DNA from: Nitrospirales bacterium
GTDB taxonomy: Bacteria; Nitrospirota; Nitrospiria; Nitrospirales; UBA8639
Assembly (NCBI GenBank): GCA_013817135.1
Contig: JACDDF010000117.1
Location: forward strand, 1 to 6,957
Reading direction: 5' to 3'
DNA length: 6,957 nt
Part shown: positions 1 through 6,701 of the stretch, in pieces
Numbering within the stretch: position 1 is the first letter of the stretch
Layout: every line of letters starts with the position of its first letter
Made by a program: the position numbers and the translations under genes
Notes under the pieces: model-generated
Seen by the model: only the letters and a program-made list of their open reading frames with translations
What the model was told of the DNA's origin: nothing
Databases searched by the model: none

Positions 1-490
1 TTTTGGCCAGGACGATTGCGCCAATCACTGCCCCTAACAGGAAAATCCCAATCACTTCAAAAAGCAACAAATAATCACTAAACATCGTGATCCCAATGGC
101 ATGGCTGTGCCCCGTTTGCAGGATGAGGTCAGGCGTCGCCGTTCCAATCACACCTCCATAAGGAGATTGCATCAGGAGAATCAGAAGTTCTCCAAAAATT
201 GCCATTCCGGCAAACAACAGAATGGCATATTTTTTATGGAGATGCTGTTCCTCCGTTTTCAAATTCATCAACATCAACACAAAAAGATACAAAATAAGAA
301 TGGCTCCGGCATACACGATGATTTGCACAGCAAAAAGGAATTCCGCATTCAACAGGACAAACAGACCCGCCACATGGAGCAGGAGAGTCAGTAAGGCCAT
401 AGCGCAGTGCACGGCATTTCGCAATGCCACAGTCAAAACCCCTGCCACGACACTCACCGTGGCAAAATATCCAAAAAGAAGCCACATCAT
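1..490 (-). CDS. nuoJ: NADH-quinone oxidoreductase subunit J, 3' end cut off by the window
   Basis: NuoJ is a membrane subunit of complex I. It sits between NuoA/NuoH and the antiporter-like subunits and helps pass the quinone-site signal into the proton-pumping arm. The minus strand reads open for 163 codons from ATG at 490 to the window edge, which is nearly the usual length, so only a short C-terminal tail should be missing. Five hydrophobic segments are visible, at about residues 3-22, 28-48, 52-75, 88-107 and 138-162. The third contains VYAGAILILYLFVLML, the conserved NuoJ helix known to carry a pi-bulge. The last, with DYLLLFEVIGIFLLGAVIGA, matches the conserved C-terminal helix. The gene follows nuoI after 7 bp. 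An adjacent second ATG (487) is an alternative start. The best Shine-Dalgarno match, AGGA at 508-505, is rather far (14 nt), so translation may be coupled to nuoI. Confidence 0.95.
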   Translation of the reverse strand, partial: MMWLLFGYFATVSVVAGVLTVALRNAVHCAMALLTLLLHVAGLFVLLNAEFLFAVQIIVYAGAILILYLFVLMLMNLKTEEQHLHKKYAILLFAGMAIFGELLILLMQSPYGGVIGTATPDLILQTGHSHAIGITMFSDYLLLFEVIGIFLLGAVIGAIVLAK

Positions 491-497
491 GATGAAA

Positions 498-1067
498 CTA
501 CGGTTCCTGTGTGCTTTTTATTGAAACAGGGAAATGGTAGCGGTAGGCGCGGCCTTCCTCCCCTTCCTTCTCTTGGTTATGAGCATAGAGATACTTTTTG
601 GCATCATCTATATGACGCTCTCCAATCTGGTAGAGCCGCGCCTTGTCAAAGAGGAGGGTCCGCTTATCATGGGTGGAAAATTCATACACCTTGGTCATCG
701 CCAAAGCATTGACCGGGCAGGCTTCAACGCAGTATCCACAAAATACGCATTTTGTAATGTCGATGTAGAACTCACTGGCATAGCGCTGAAGTGGCAGGCT
801 TTTGTCTTCTTCGCTGATAACCTTAATGCAGCGTGAAGGACAAGCCGCTTCACACAAATCACAGCCCACACAGCGTTCTGTCCCGTCTTCATACCGTAAC
901 AGGCAAAGTGCGCCACGATGGGCGTCAGGAATCGTTCGTTTCTCCCGTGGATATTGAAACGTGATGGGACGATGCAATAAATGCTTAAGCGTCACTTTCA
1001 TGGCATTCCAGATTTCTCTGAAAAGCACGGCGTCGAAAAATTTCTTTGTCGCAGTAGAATTACTCAT
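498..1067 (-). CDS. nuoI: NADH-quinone oxidoreductase subunit I (two 4Fe-4S ferredoxin-like subunit)
   Basis: NuoI is a peripheral-arm subunit of complex I that carries clusters N6a and N6b and hands electrons from NuoG to cluster N2 in NuoB. The 189-residue protein has two complete 4Fe-4S motifs: C66, C69, C72, C76-Pro and C107, C110, C113, C117-Pro. Ahead of them is an amphipathic stretch ending in LKHLLHRPITFQYP (about 28-40), typical of the NuoI N-terminus that lies on the membrane surface. The segment FSTHDKRTLLFDKARLY after the second motif is also family-typical. The C-terminal tail (about 160-189) is polar and poorly conserved. An extra Cys (C80) lies just after the first motif and is not needed for cluster binding. 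The gene starts 23 bp after nuoG, where nuoH would normally lie. No strong Shine-Dalgarno precedes the ATG (only AGAAAGA about 14 nt upstream). Length and motifs leave little doubt about identity. Confidence 0.97.
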   Translation of the reverse strand: MSNSTATKKFFDAVLFREIWNAMKVTLKHLLHRPITFQYPREKRTIPDAHRGALCLLRYEDGTERCVGCDLCEAACPSRCIKVISEEDKSLPLQRYASEFYIDITKCVFCGYCVEACPVNALAMTKVYEFSTHDKRTLLFDKARLYQIGERHIDDAKKYLYAHNQEKEGEEGRAYRYHFPVSIKSTQEP

Positions 1068-1090
1068 TGGCTGATGACTGGTCTTTCTGA

Positions 1091-3781
1091 TCAGGCCTTT
1101 TCAATAGAAACATAGGTCAATTTGAAATAAGGAACCCCTGTGACAGGATCGACCTGATGCGACATAAGGTCTTTCACAGGTGGATCATTGAAATGTTCAG
1201 GAACCGCACAGGTCCCTGACAACAACGACATATCCACCTCCACTCCCATCTCCACTTCGCCCTGATCTGAAGTGATCCGCACCTGATCATCAGCACTCAG
1301 ACCAAGATTGTTGAAGTCCTGGGCGCTCATGCGAAGACGTGACGAATTTGGTGAAATTTCCATCAGGCCGGAGGCCCGGGTGGAAAGTTTTCCTGAATGA
1401 TAAAGTAATTGAATCATCCGTAACGCAAAAGGCCGTTGAGTGGGACTCTTCCTCCCGACGGAATACCGCGAAGCCACTTCCCCCGGGAAAACCTTTGAAA
1501 AATATCCGGAAAGGTCTGGAGCTACGTGAGCTACCTTCCCCAGATTGTAATAACCCGGAAGGACTTTTCGGATTTCATTTTGAATATCCTGGGTCGTTTC
1601 GTATTCCATAGGCGAGCCCAACCCGTTTGCCATACCAACCATAATGTGCCAATCCAGGGTGCTTTCTCCCAGAGAATCTAGAGCCGGACGGAGAAATTGG
1701 ACCTTTCCTTCCTGATTGGTCACTGTGCCGTCTTTTTCCGCAAACGTTGAAGCAGGGAAAACCACATGGGCCATTTTGGCGATTTCCGTCAAGAAGGGGT
1801 CCTGACAAATGAGGACTTCTAACTTTGCTATCGCACTTGTGACATCATAGGAAGCGGGAAGTGTCTCTAATGGATTTTCGCCAACCAGATAGAGAGCCTT
1901 AATTTCCCCATTTTTACAGCGATCCAGAATTTCCGTGAGGTTGGCTCCGCGGTCAACGTCTGGAAGATTATTGCCCCAGACTCGCACAAATGTTTCGCGA
2001 GCTTGGAGATCGGTGAAGGAAACCGGACCGGGCAAAAATTCCGGGGCAACGCCCATGTCGACTGCACCTTGTTCATTGGCTTCCTCGGTATAGGTGTTAA
2101 TGCCACATCCCTTTCGACCGATCTTTCCTGTTACCCAGGCCAGATCGATAAGATGTAACATATGCTGATAGCCTCCGGCATTCCGCAGAATGCCCTCCCC
2201 GCAAATGATGATCGACCGGGACGCTTCTGCAAAAATTCGAGCTGCCTCATGGATTTGCTCCAGATTCACTCCGGTCTGGTCGGCAATATTCTCAAGAGAA
2301 AGAAGCCCAACAGCTTGTCTCAACGAATTCAGGGCTTCAGGAAATGCCGACGTGGTTTCTTCATCGATCAAATCTTGATCAATCACCGATTTCACCAGGC
2401 CTTGTATAAAGAGGCCTTCGGTTCCTGGCTTGACCATCATCGGGTGAGAGGCCAATTTCGCGATATTAGTTTGCATGGAATCCACAACAATGGTTTGAGC
2501 CTTATACAATCCCATAGCCGACTTCACGCGCACACTCGCGACCGGATTGGTCTCTGTAATATTGGCTCCAATAATGAGCACGGCTTTCGCTTTATTGATC
2601 TCTTCCGAGGTATTCATCATGCGATGCAGGCCTAAGGCATCCTTCATGGCCCGGACGAAATTCAGATGCCCATATCTGGCACTGCTATCGAGATGATTGG
2701 TGCCAATAACCGAACGCATAAACTTTTGAAACACATACAGATCTTCGTTGGTACAGCGAGCAGTGATGAGCCCGGCAATCGCCTGCGCACCATATTGTGC
2801 TTTGACAGAGGCTAAGCGCCCTGAGGCCATATCTAAGGCATCGAGCCAGGGTGATGGTTGCAATCCGGAGTCGGTACGAACCAATGGAGTTTTGAGGCGG
2901 GTTGCACTATCGATGAATTGAAACCCAAAGCGGCCACGCACACAGATTCCGTCATGCCCATTCACCGTATCGGTGCGATCTCCCCATTTGTTCTTCCAGG
3001 AAAGAGGGGAGGTCACCCGCACCACTTCTGTATCTTTGGTTTCCACATAAATTTGGCACCCGTCGCCGCAGTAGTTGCATGTCGTGGTGGTCTTTTTAAG
3101 CTGCCAGGGTTTATAAGCATATTTCGAGAATTTATTGGTGATGGCCCCGACCGGGCATACCGCCAGGCAATCCCCGCAGAATTCACAATCCAAGGCTTGA
3201 TCGCCCTTGGCCACTACCTGAGTAAATCCGCCCTTTTTCATAAATTGCAGGGCATCGATTCGTAGCACGTCTTTACAGATATTGATACATTCTCCGCAGG
3301 CGATGCAGCGGTTCATGTTGAAATCAAGAACCGGGCTGCGCGTGTCTTCCGGAATATTCTTTTGTTTCGCATTGGCTAAGTTGGTCACGCCATGTTCAAA
3401 GGCCATGTCCTGCAATTCACAATGGCCATCCGCATCACAGACGGGACAATCCAGGGGATGGACGGATAGATGCTTCTCCACGGCTTTTTTCCTGGCCAGA
3501 AACAGATCTTCTCCCTCGGTCTGGATGACCATCCCGGCCGCGGCCTTCGCGGTACATGACCGGACAGGTGCTTTCTTTCCCTCCTGAAGAACCAGACACA
3601 TGCCACAGGATCCGAAGGGATCGAATGTATAGTGGTAACACATCGCGGGCACAATCTTTCCGGTGCTGGATATGACGTCATAGAGGGAGACTCCTTCCTT
3701 GGCCTGGACGACTTCGCCATCCAAGGTGAGTTCAATCGTCGCAGCCTCGACGTCAGGCGTGGTGGCAGGCTTTAATCCCAT
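1091..3781 (-). CDS. nuoG: NADH-quinone oxidoreductase subunit G, formate-dehydrogenase-like molybdopterin family form
   Basis: NuoG is the large iron-sulfur subunit of the complex I peripheral arm and relays electrons towards NuoI. Domains in order over 896 residues are as follows. A 2Fe-2S ferredoxin fold has C48, C59, C62 and C76 (N1b). A His/Cys 4Fe-4S site has H108, C112, C115 and C121 (N5). A double 4Fe-4S region has C159, C162, C165, C169 and C199, C202, C205, C209. An N7-type site has C235, C238, C242 and C280. A molybdopterin-oxidoreductase core (about 290-770) includes GANITETNPV at 405-414 and FAEKDGTVTNQEGKVQ at 680-695. A C-terminal molybdopterin-dinucleotide-binding-like domain covers about 783-896. 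E. coli NuoG lacks C169, C199, C202 and C205; formate dehydrogenase alpha subunits and Fe-Fe hydrogenases have them. The core also resembles formate dehydrogenase (ARCTNEDLYVFQKF; NEQGAVDMG), but the catalytic Cys/Sec position is G371, followed by the retained H372. Formate oxidation is therefore unlikely. It begins 62 bp after nuoD with a good ribosome binding site. Assignment to complex I rests on context plus domain order. Confidence 0.93.
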   Translation of the reverse strand: MGLKPATTPDVEAATIELTLDGEVVQAKEGVSLYDVISSTGKIVPAMCYHYTFDPFGSCGMCLVLQEGKKAPVRSCTAKAAAGMVIQTEGEDLFLARKKAVEKHLSVHPLDCPVCDADGHCELQDMAFEHGVTNLANAKQKNIPEDTRSPVLDFNMNRCIACGECINICKDVLRIDALQFMKKGGFTQVVAKGDQALDCEFCGDCLAVCPVGAITNKFSKYAYKPWQLKKTTTTCNYCGDGCQIYVETKDTEVVRVTSPLSWKNKWGDRTDTVNGHDGICVRGRFGFQFIDSATRLKTPLVRTDSGLQPSPWLDALDMASGRLASVKAQYGAQAIAGLITARCTNEDLYVFQKFMRSVIGTNHLDSSARYGHLNFVRAMKDALGLHRMMNTSEEINKAKAVLIIGANITETNPVASVRVKSAMGLYKAQTIVVDSMQTNIAKLASHPMMVKPGTEGLFIQGLVKSVIDQDLIDEETTSAFPEALNSLRQAVGLLSLENIADQTGVNLEQIHEAARIFAEASRSIIICGEGILRNAGGYQHMLHLIDLAWVTGKIGRKGCGINTYTEEANEQGAVDMGVAPEFLPGPVSFTDLQARETFVRVWGNNLPDVDRGANLTEILDRCKNGEIKALYLVGENPLETLPASYDVTSAIAKLEVLICQDPFLTEIAKMAHVVFPASTFAEKDGTVTNQEGKVQFLRPALDSLGESTLDWHIMVGMANGLGSPMEYETTQDIQNEIRKVLPGYYNLGKVAHVAPDLSGYFSKVFPGEVASRYSVGRKSPTQRPFALRMIQLLYHSGKLSTRASGLMEISPNSSRLRMSAQDFNNLGLSADDQVRITSDQGEVEMGVEVDMSLLSGTCAVPEHFNDPPVKDLMSHQVDPVTGVPYFKLTYVSIEKA

Positions 3782-3794
3782 TGAAGTCCTTTTC
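3782..3794 (-). promoter_or_regulatory. nuoG ribosome binding site
   Basis: GAAAAGGA (3794-3787) lies 5 nt before the nuoG ATG and supports this start. The bases from here through codon 3 closely repeat the nuoB initiation region: GAAAAGG, then a 5- or 8-nt spacer, then AATGGGATTAA. Confidence 0.65.
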
Positions 3795-3843
3795 TAGAAA
3801 TAACCAACAACATACCTTCAAAACGTGGTACGGCAGAACAACA

Positions 3844-5088
3844 CTACCGATCACACTCTCCCATCACAATATCATATGTGCCAAAAATGGTGACCGCATC
3901 GGCGATCATATAGCCTTTAGACATGAAATCAAATGCGCCCATATGGATAAAGGAGGGGGCACGAATTTTCAGACGGTAAGGCCGACCTCCACCCGTGCTG
4001 ACGATATAAAATCCCAGTTCGCCTTTATGGGCTTCCGTTCCGCAATAGATTTCCCCGGCTGGTGCATCAAATCCCTGCGAAAAAAGTTTGAATTGTTGAA
4101 TCATCGATTCCAGATTCGTGAACACCCGATCTTTAGGAGGCAAGGTCACACTCGGCACATCCGCCATGATCGGGCCCGGCTCCATTTGATTCAAACATTG
4201 TTGAACAATCTTGACGCTTTCACGCATTTCCTCAATCCGAATCCAGTACCGATCGTAGGTGTCTCCATTTTTTCCCACCGGCACGCTAAATTCACATTTA
4301 GGATACGCGCTATAGGGTTCATATTTCCGCAGATCATAATCAACACCGGATCCTCGCAAGGTCGGACCGCTCAATCCAAAACTCAGCGCATCTTCGGCGG
4401 AGATCACCGCCACGCCGCGTGTCCGGGCTAACCAGATGCGGTTTTTTTCCAAAAACACCACATATTCTTCAATCTTGGGAGGAAAGTAGTCCAGGAATTT
4501 TTGAACTTTTTCTGTCAACGAAGGGGTGAAATCCCGCTCAACGCCACCGATGCGATACCAGCTGGTGGTCAGTCTGGCACCGCACAGTTCATCGAACCAG
4601 TCCAACAAAATCTCCCGGTCCCGGAAGGTATAAAAGAACACGGTCATCGCCCCGATATCCAGCGCTTGTGTGCCCAACCAGAACAGATGGCCGATAATGC
4701 GCTGCACTTCAGCAACGAGAGTTCGGAGATATTCCGCCCGGTCGGGGAGAGTGATATCCATGAGCTTTTCCACGGCACGGCAATAGGCGAAGTTGTTATA
4801 CATCGCGCACACATAATCCAGCCGATCCGTATGAGGGATAAACTGATGATATGTCCCACCCTCAGCCAGTTTTTCGACTCCTCGATGAAGGAAACCCAGC
4901 CCCGGAGTCGATTTCACAATCCGCTCACCCTCAAGCGCTAAAATGACCTTCAATACCCCATGCGTACTCGGGTGTTGTGGCCCCATGTTTAACAGCAATT
5001 CTTCCGTCCGGAGCGTGGGCAAGGACTCCGTTTCGGGGTGATTAGGATCGACTTTATAGACGGTCGTACGTTGGTCTTCCAGCTTCAT
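3844..5088 (-). CDS. nuoD: NADH-quinone oxidoreductase subunit D (49-kDa, quinone-site subunit)
   Basis: NuoD forms, with NuoB (and NuoH), the quinone-reduction site of complex I. It descends from the large subunit of NiFe hydrogenases but carries no metal. The 414-residue length is typical. The N-terminal loop MGPQHPSTHG (35-44) supplies the quinone-site histidine (H43, equivalent to His38 of the Thermus subunit), and RLDYV (89-93) supplies the quinone-site tyrosine (Y92, equivalent to Thermus Tyr87). GFLHRG (65-70), the 49-kDa family signature, RIGGV (179-183) and the C-terminal DIVMGECDR (406-414) are all present. NuoC and NuoD are separate genes here, unlike the NuoCD fusion of E. coli. 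The gene begins 53 bp after nuoC, behind a small hairpin and a modest Shine-Dalgarno (TAGGTAG, 5100-5094). It is followed directly by nuoG, with no nuoE or nuoF. No missing residue or frameshift was noticed. Confidence 0.98.
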   Translation of the reverse strand: MKLEDQRTTVYKVDPNHPETESLPTLRTEELLLNMGPQHPSTHGVLKVILALEGERIVKSTPGLGFLHRGVEKLAEGGTYHQFIPHTDRLDYVCAMYNNFAYCRAVEKLMDITLPDRAEYLRTLVAEVQRIIGHLFWLGTQALDIGAMTVFFYTFRDREILLDWFDELCGARLTTSWYRIGGVERDFTPSLTEKVQKFLDYFPPKIEEYVVFLEKNRIWLARTRGVAVISAEDALSFGLSGPTLRGSGVDYDLRKYEPYSAYPKCEFSVPVGKNGDTYDRYWIRIEEMRESVKIVQQCLNQMEPGPIMADVPSVTLPPKDRVFTNLESMIQQFKLFSQGFDAPAGEIYCGTEAHKGELGFYIVSTGGGRPYRLKIRAPSFIHMGAFDFMSKGYMIADAVTIFGTYDIVMGECDR

Positions 5089-5100
5089 GATATCTACCTA

Positions 5101-5114
5101 GAGCCTTTTGGCTC
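5101..5114 (-). other. small perfect hairpin before the nuoD ribosome binding site
   Basis: In the transcript GAGCC-AAAA-GGCTC forms a 5-bp GC-rich stem with a 4-nt loop in the 53-bp spacer between nuoC and nuoD. It is followed at once by the nuoD Shine-Dalgarno (TAGGTAG) and the ATG at 5088. No T run follows, so it is not a terminator. It could be an mRNA processing or stabilising element that tunes nuoD translation, or it could be neutral. Confidence 0.4.
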
Positions 5115-5141
5115 ACCTTTTCCAGACAAGAGACCAGGCAA

Positions 5142-5636
5142 TTAAGTCGGGTCGTTTAAAAAATCAAAGGTATCACGCCAGCCTTTCCCCTGAACGGGGA
5201 AATCTTTGCGAAGCGGATATCCTTCTGTGTAATCATCCGGCATCAAAATGCGCCGAAGGTCCGGATGACGATTAAACCGGATGCCCATCATGTCAAACAC
5301 TTCCCGTTCCATGAAATCCGCTCCCATCCAAAGATCTGTCATGGAATCGACCAGACAATCGTGTTCGGGAACCCGGGTTTTGATTCGGATGCGATGGCGT
5401 TTCCGGATTGAGTAAACTTCATAGACCACTTCAAATCGTTCTTCGTCATCAGGCCAATCCACTGAACTGACATGTACCATGTAATCACAGTCCAGATCAG
5501 GATCCTTTCGGATATATGAACAGACATCATGCAAAGCTTCCCGCTTCACAGTAATCGCCAGGTCTCCCCGCCATTCATTGGCCCCCACAAACCCTTCAGG
5601 AAATCGGCTTTGAATTTTTTCTGCAATCGGATGCAT
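5142..5636 (-). CDS. nuoC: NADH-quinone oxidoreductase subunit C (30-kDa subunit)
   Basis: NuoC is a cofactor-free structural subunit of the complex I peripheral arm that packs against NuoD and NuoI. The 164-residue protein carries the 30-kDa family core. The region VSSVDWPDDEERFEVVYEVY (about 56-75) matches the conserved beta-sheet region, and the signature EREVFDMMGI (110-119) is followed by HPDLRRILMPDD (124-135) and GYPLRKDFPV (139-148). The gene starts 19 bp after nuoB. The nuoB stop codon lies inside a purine-rich stretch, AAGGAAGG (5657-5650), that may act as the ribosome binding site. That stretch is 13 nt from the ATG, so a weaker GAAG closer in may contribute. No ATG, GTG or TTG occurs in frame in the short upstream stretch examined, back into the end of nuoB, which supports this start. 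The protein is shorter than fused NuoCD but normal for a stand-alone NuoC. Confidence 0.97.
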   Translation of the reverse strand: MHPIAEKIQSRFPEGFVGANEWRGDLAITVKREALHDVCSYIRKDPDLDCDYMVHVSSVDWPDDEERFEVVYEVYSIRKRHRIRIKTRVPEHDCLVDSMTDLWMGADFMEREVFDMMGIRFNRHPDLRRILMPDDYTEGYPLRKDFPVQGKGWRDTFDFLNDPT

Positions 5637-5655
5637 GAGTTCTTCGTAACCTTCC

Positions 5656-6171
5656 TTAGACTTTGACCTGCTCAGGTTGTTTGGTGAACACCCGTTTCTG
5701 CATGATCCGTTCTTGCAATTTCAAAATCCCATCAAACAAAGCTTCCGGAGTCGGAGGACAACCAGGCACATAAATATCAACGGGAACGAACCGATCGACT
5801 CCCTGAACAACGCTATAACTATCATAAATATTGCCGGATGTGGCGCATGATCCCATGGAAATCACGTATTTGGGCTCTGGCATCTGGTCATAAATTTTGC
5901 GAATAACCGGAGCCATTCGGCGACAGACGGTTCCGGCCACAATCATCAGATCAGATTGACGGGGAGAGGCGCGGAACACTCCCGCGCCATACCGGTCAAT
6001 ATCATAACGGGAAGACACGGCGGCGATCATCTCAATGGCGCAGCAGGCGAGGCCGAACGTCATGGGCCAGAGAGAACCTTTCCGCGCCCAGTTCACCACT
6101 TTTTCCAGGGAAAGGGTCATGACTCCCAATTCCCCGTCCTTTTGAGGCTTTCCAATTTGAATTAATCCCAT
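5656..6171 (-). CDS. nuoB: NADH-quinone oxidoreductase subunit B (cluster N2 subunit)
   Basis: NuoB carries the terminal 4Fe-4S cluster N2 of complex I, which donates electrons to quinone at the NuoB/NuoD interface. In the 171-residue protein the four N2 ligands are C43, C44, C109 and C138, with the same spacing as in E. coli NuoB (CC, then 65, then 29 residues). The motifs around them, [11 protein letters not shown] (38-48), [11 protein letters not shown] (103-113) and [16 protein letters not shown] (134-149), are canonical. An additional Cys (C83), in [13 protein letters not shown], lies where many homologues have Thr-Asn. It is unlikely to be a ligand. The start overlaps the last 10 bases of nuoA, which points to translational coupling. 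AAGGGG (6184-6179) lies 7 nt before the ATG. No anomalies were seen. Confidence 0.98.
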   Translation of the reverse strand: MGLIQIGKPQKDGELGVMTLSLEKVVNWARKGSLWPMTFGLACCAIEMIAAVSSRYDIDRYGAGVFRASPRQSDLMIVAGTVCRRMAPVIRKIYDQMPEPKYVISMGSCATSGNIYDSYSVVQGVDRFVPVDIYVPGCPPTPEALFDGILKLQERIMQKRVFTKQPEQVKV

Positions 6172-6545
6172 TCCAACGCCCCTTTTCGCCAGGCGTACAC
6201 ATACGCCACGACAAATAATCCAATGAATATCATCATTTCAATAAACCCGATCACGCCCAACTGATTAAACGTAATCGCCCAAGGATAAAGGAAGATCACC
6301 TCGATATCAAAAATCACAAACAGCATAGCTATGACATAATACCGAATCGGAAATGGCATTCGTGAATCAGAAAAGGGTTCAGATCCACATTCGTAGGTCG
6401 AAAGTTTTTCTGGTTCGGGATATTTAGGTTGAACCAGATAGGAAAGAGCAAGAGTGACCAGGCCAAACCCCAGGGCAAGGCCGATGAAGATAAGGATAGG
6501 AAGGTATTTAGTTAGATACTCAAGGAGAAGGTCTGAGCCAGACAT
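6162..6545 (-). CDS. nuoA: NADH-quinone oxidoreductase subunit A
   Basis: NuoA is a small membrane subunit at the junction of the two arms of complex I. Its first cytoplasmic loop lies near the quinone channel. The 127-residue protein has three transmembrane segments, at about residues 14-37, 67-87 and 96-118. The loop between helices 1 and 2 has the conserved YECG (51-54), followed by [10 protein letters not shown]. Helix 2 ends with [12 protein letters not shown] (79-90), whose acidic residues are a NuoA hallmark. The C-terminus ends in KGALEWD, also characteristic. It is the first gene of the operon. The ATG at 6545 is preceded 7 nt upstream by AGGGGAG (6559-6553), a strong Shine-Dalgarno, which fixes the start. 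The stop codon overlaps the nuoB start. Confidence 0.98.
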   Translation of the reverse strand: MSGSDLLLEYLTKYLPILIFIGLALGFGLVTLALSYLVQPKYPEPEKLSTYECGSEPFSDSRMPFPIRYYVIAMLFVIFDIEVIFLYPWAITFNQLGVIGFIEMMIFIGLFVVAYVYAWRKGALEWD

Positions 6546-6559
6546 CTGGGGACTCCCCT
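6546..6559 (-). promoter_or_regulatory. nuoA ribosome binding site inside a short inverted repeat
   Basis: On the minus strand AGGGGAGTCCCCAG directly precedes the nuoA ATG. AGGGGAG is a near-ideal Shine-Dalgarno at 7-nt spacing. The same bases can pair with the following CCCC (GGGG 6558-6555 with CCCC 6551-6548, 3-nt loop AGT), which would hide the site. The Shine-Dalgarno role is well supported; a regulatory role for the hairpin is inference. Confidence 0.7.
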
Positions 6560-6598
6560 AAAATAGTTTACAATTCAAAGCCTTCTACCGAGGTCGGC

Positions 6599-6628
6599 AT
6601 CGTAGCACCCTATTTTTTTGTGAATCAA
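6599..6628 (-). promoter_or_regulatory. candidate sigma-70-type promoter of the nuo operon
   Basis: On the minus strand a -35-like TTGATT (6628-6623) is followed, after 18 nt, by an extended -10-like TGC-TACGAT (the TACGAT hexamer is 6604-6599). Transcription would begin near 6592, giving a leader of about 45 nt before nuoA. It is the best-placed pair I found, but each hexamer has only 4-5 of 6 consensus bases, and promoter consensus in this organism is unknown. Confidence 0.35.
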
Positions 6629-6638
6629 TGGAACGAAA

Positions 6639-6667
6639 GACCCACGGACCGAGTGACCATTCAGACC
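6639..6667. repeat. four GACC tetramers at 8-9 bp intervals
   Basis: GACC starts at 6639, 6647, 6655 and 6664 on the plus strand (GGTC on the minus strand), giving spacings of 8, 8 and 9 bp. The cluster ends 11 bp upstream of the -35-like element of the main nuo promoter candidate, a usual place for an activator site. The repeats are seen directly; binding by a regulator is a guess. Confidence 0.4.
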
Positions 6668-6701
6668 AACTAGGCTAGAAATCAAAATTGAATGGAAATT
6701 T

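Noticed and set aside
2162..2635. 157-codon open frame on the plus strand inside nuoG
   Set aside because: It is a shadow of nuoG, whose domains are continuous across this stretch. No ribosome binding site or recognisable motif.
1091..3781. Annotation of the 896-residue protein as a true formate dehydrogenase alpha subunit
   Set aside because: The catalytic Cys/Sec position is Gly and the operon context is complex I. The similarity is to the family fold rather than to the active enzyme.
3772..3813. 13-codon minus-strand frame in the nuoD-nuoG spacer that overlaps the nuoG start
   Set aside because: GAAGG is only about 1 nt from its ATG, too close to serve, and the peptide is too short to judge. 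The nuoG start has its own good ribosome binding site.
3781..4431. 216-codon open frame on the plus strand antisense to nuoD
   Set aside because: It lies entirely over well-conserved nuoD coding sequence, resembles no family I know, and has the composition expected of a reverse-frame shadow.
6570..6600. Ten-codon minus-strand leader frame upstream of nuoA
   Set aside because: Its ATG overlaps the candidate -10 hexamer, so it could be transcribed only from an upstream promoter. Nothing in it suggests an attenuator peptide.
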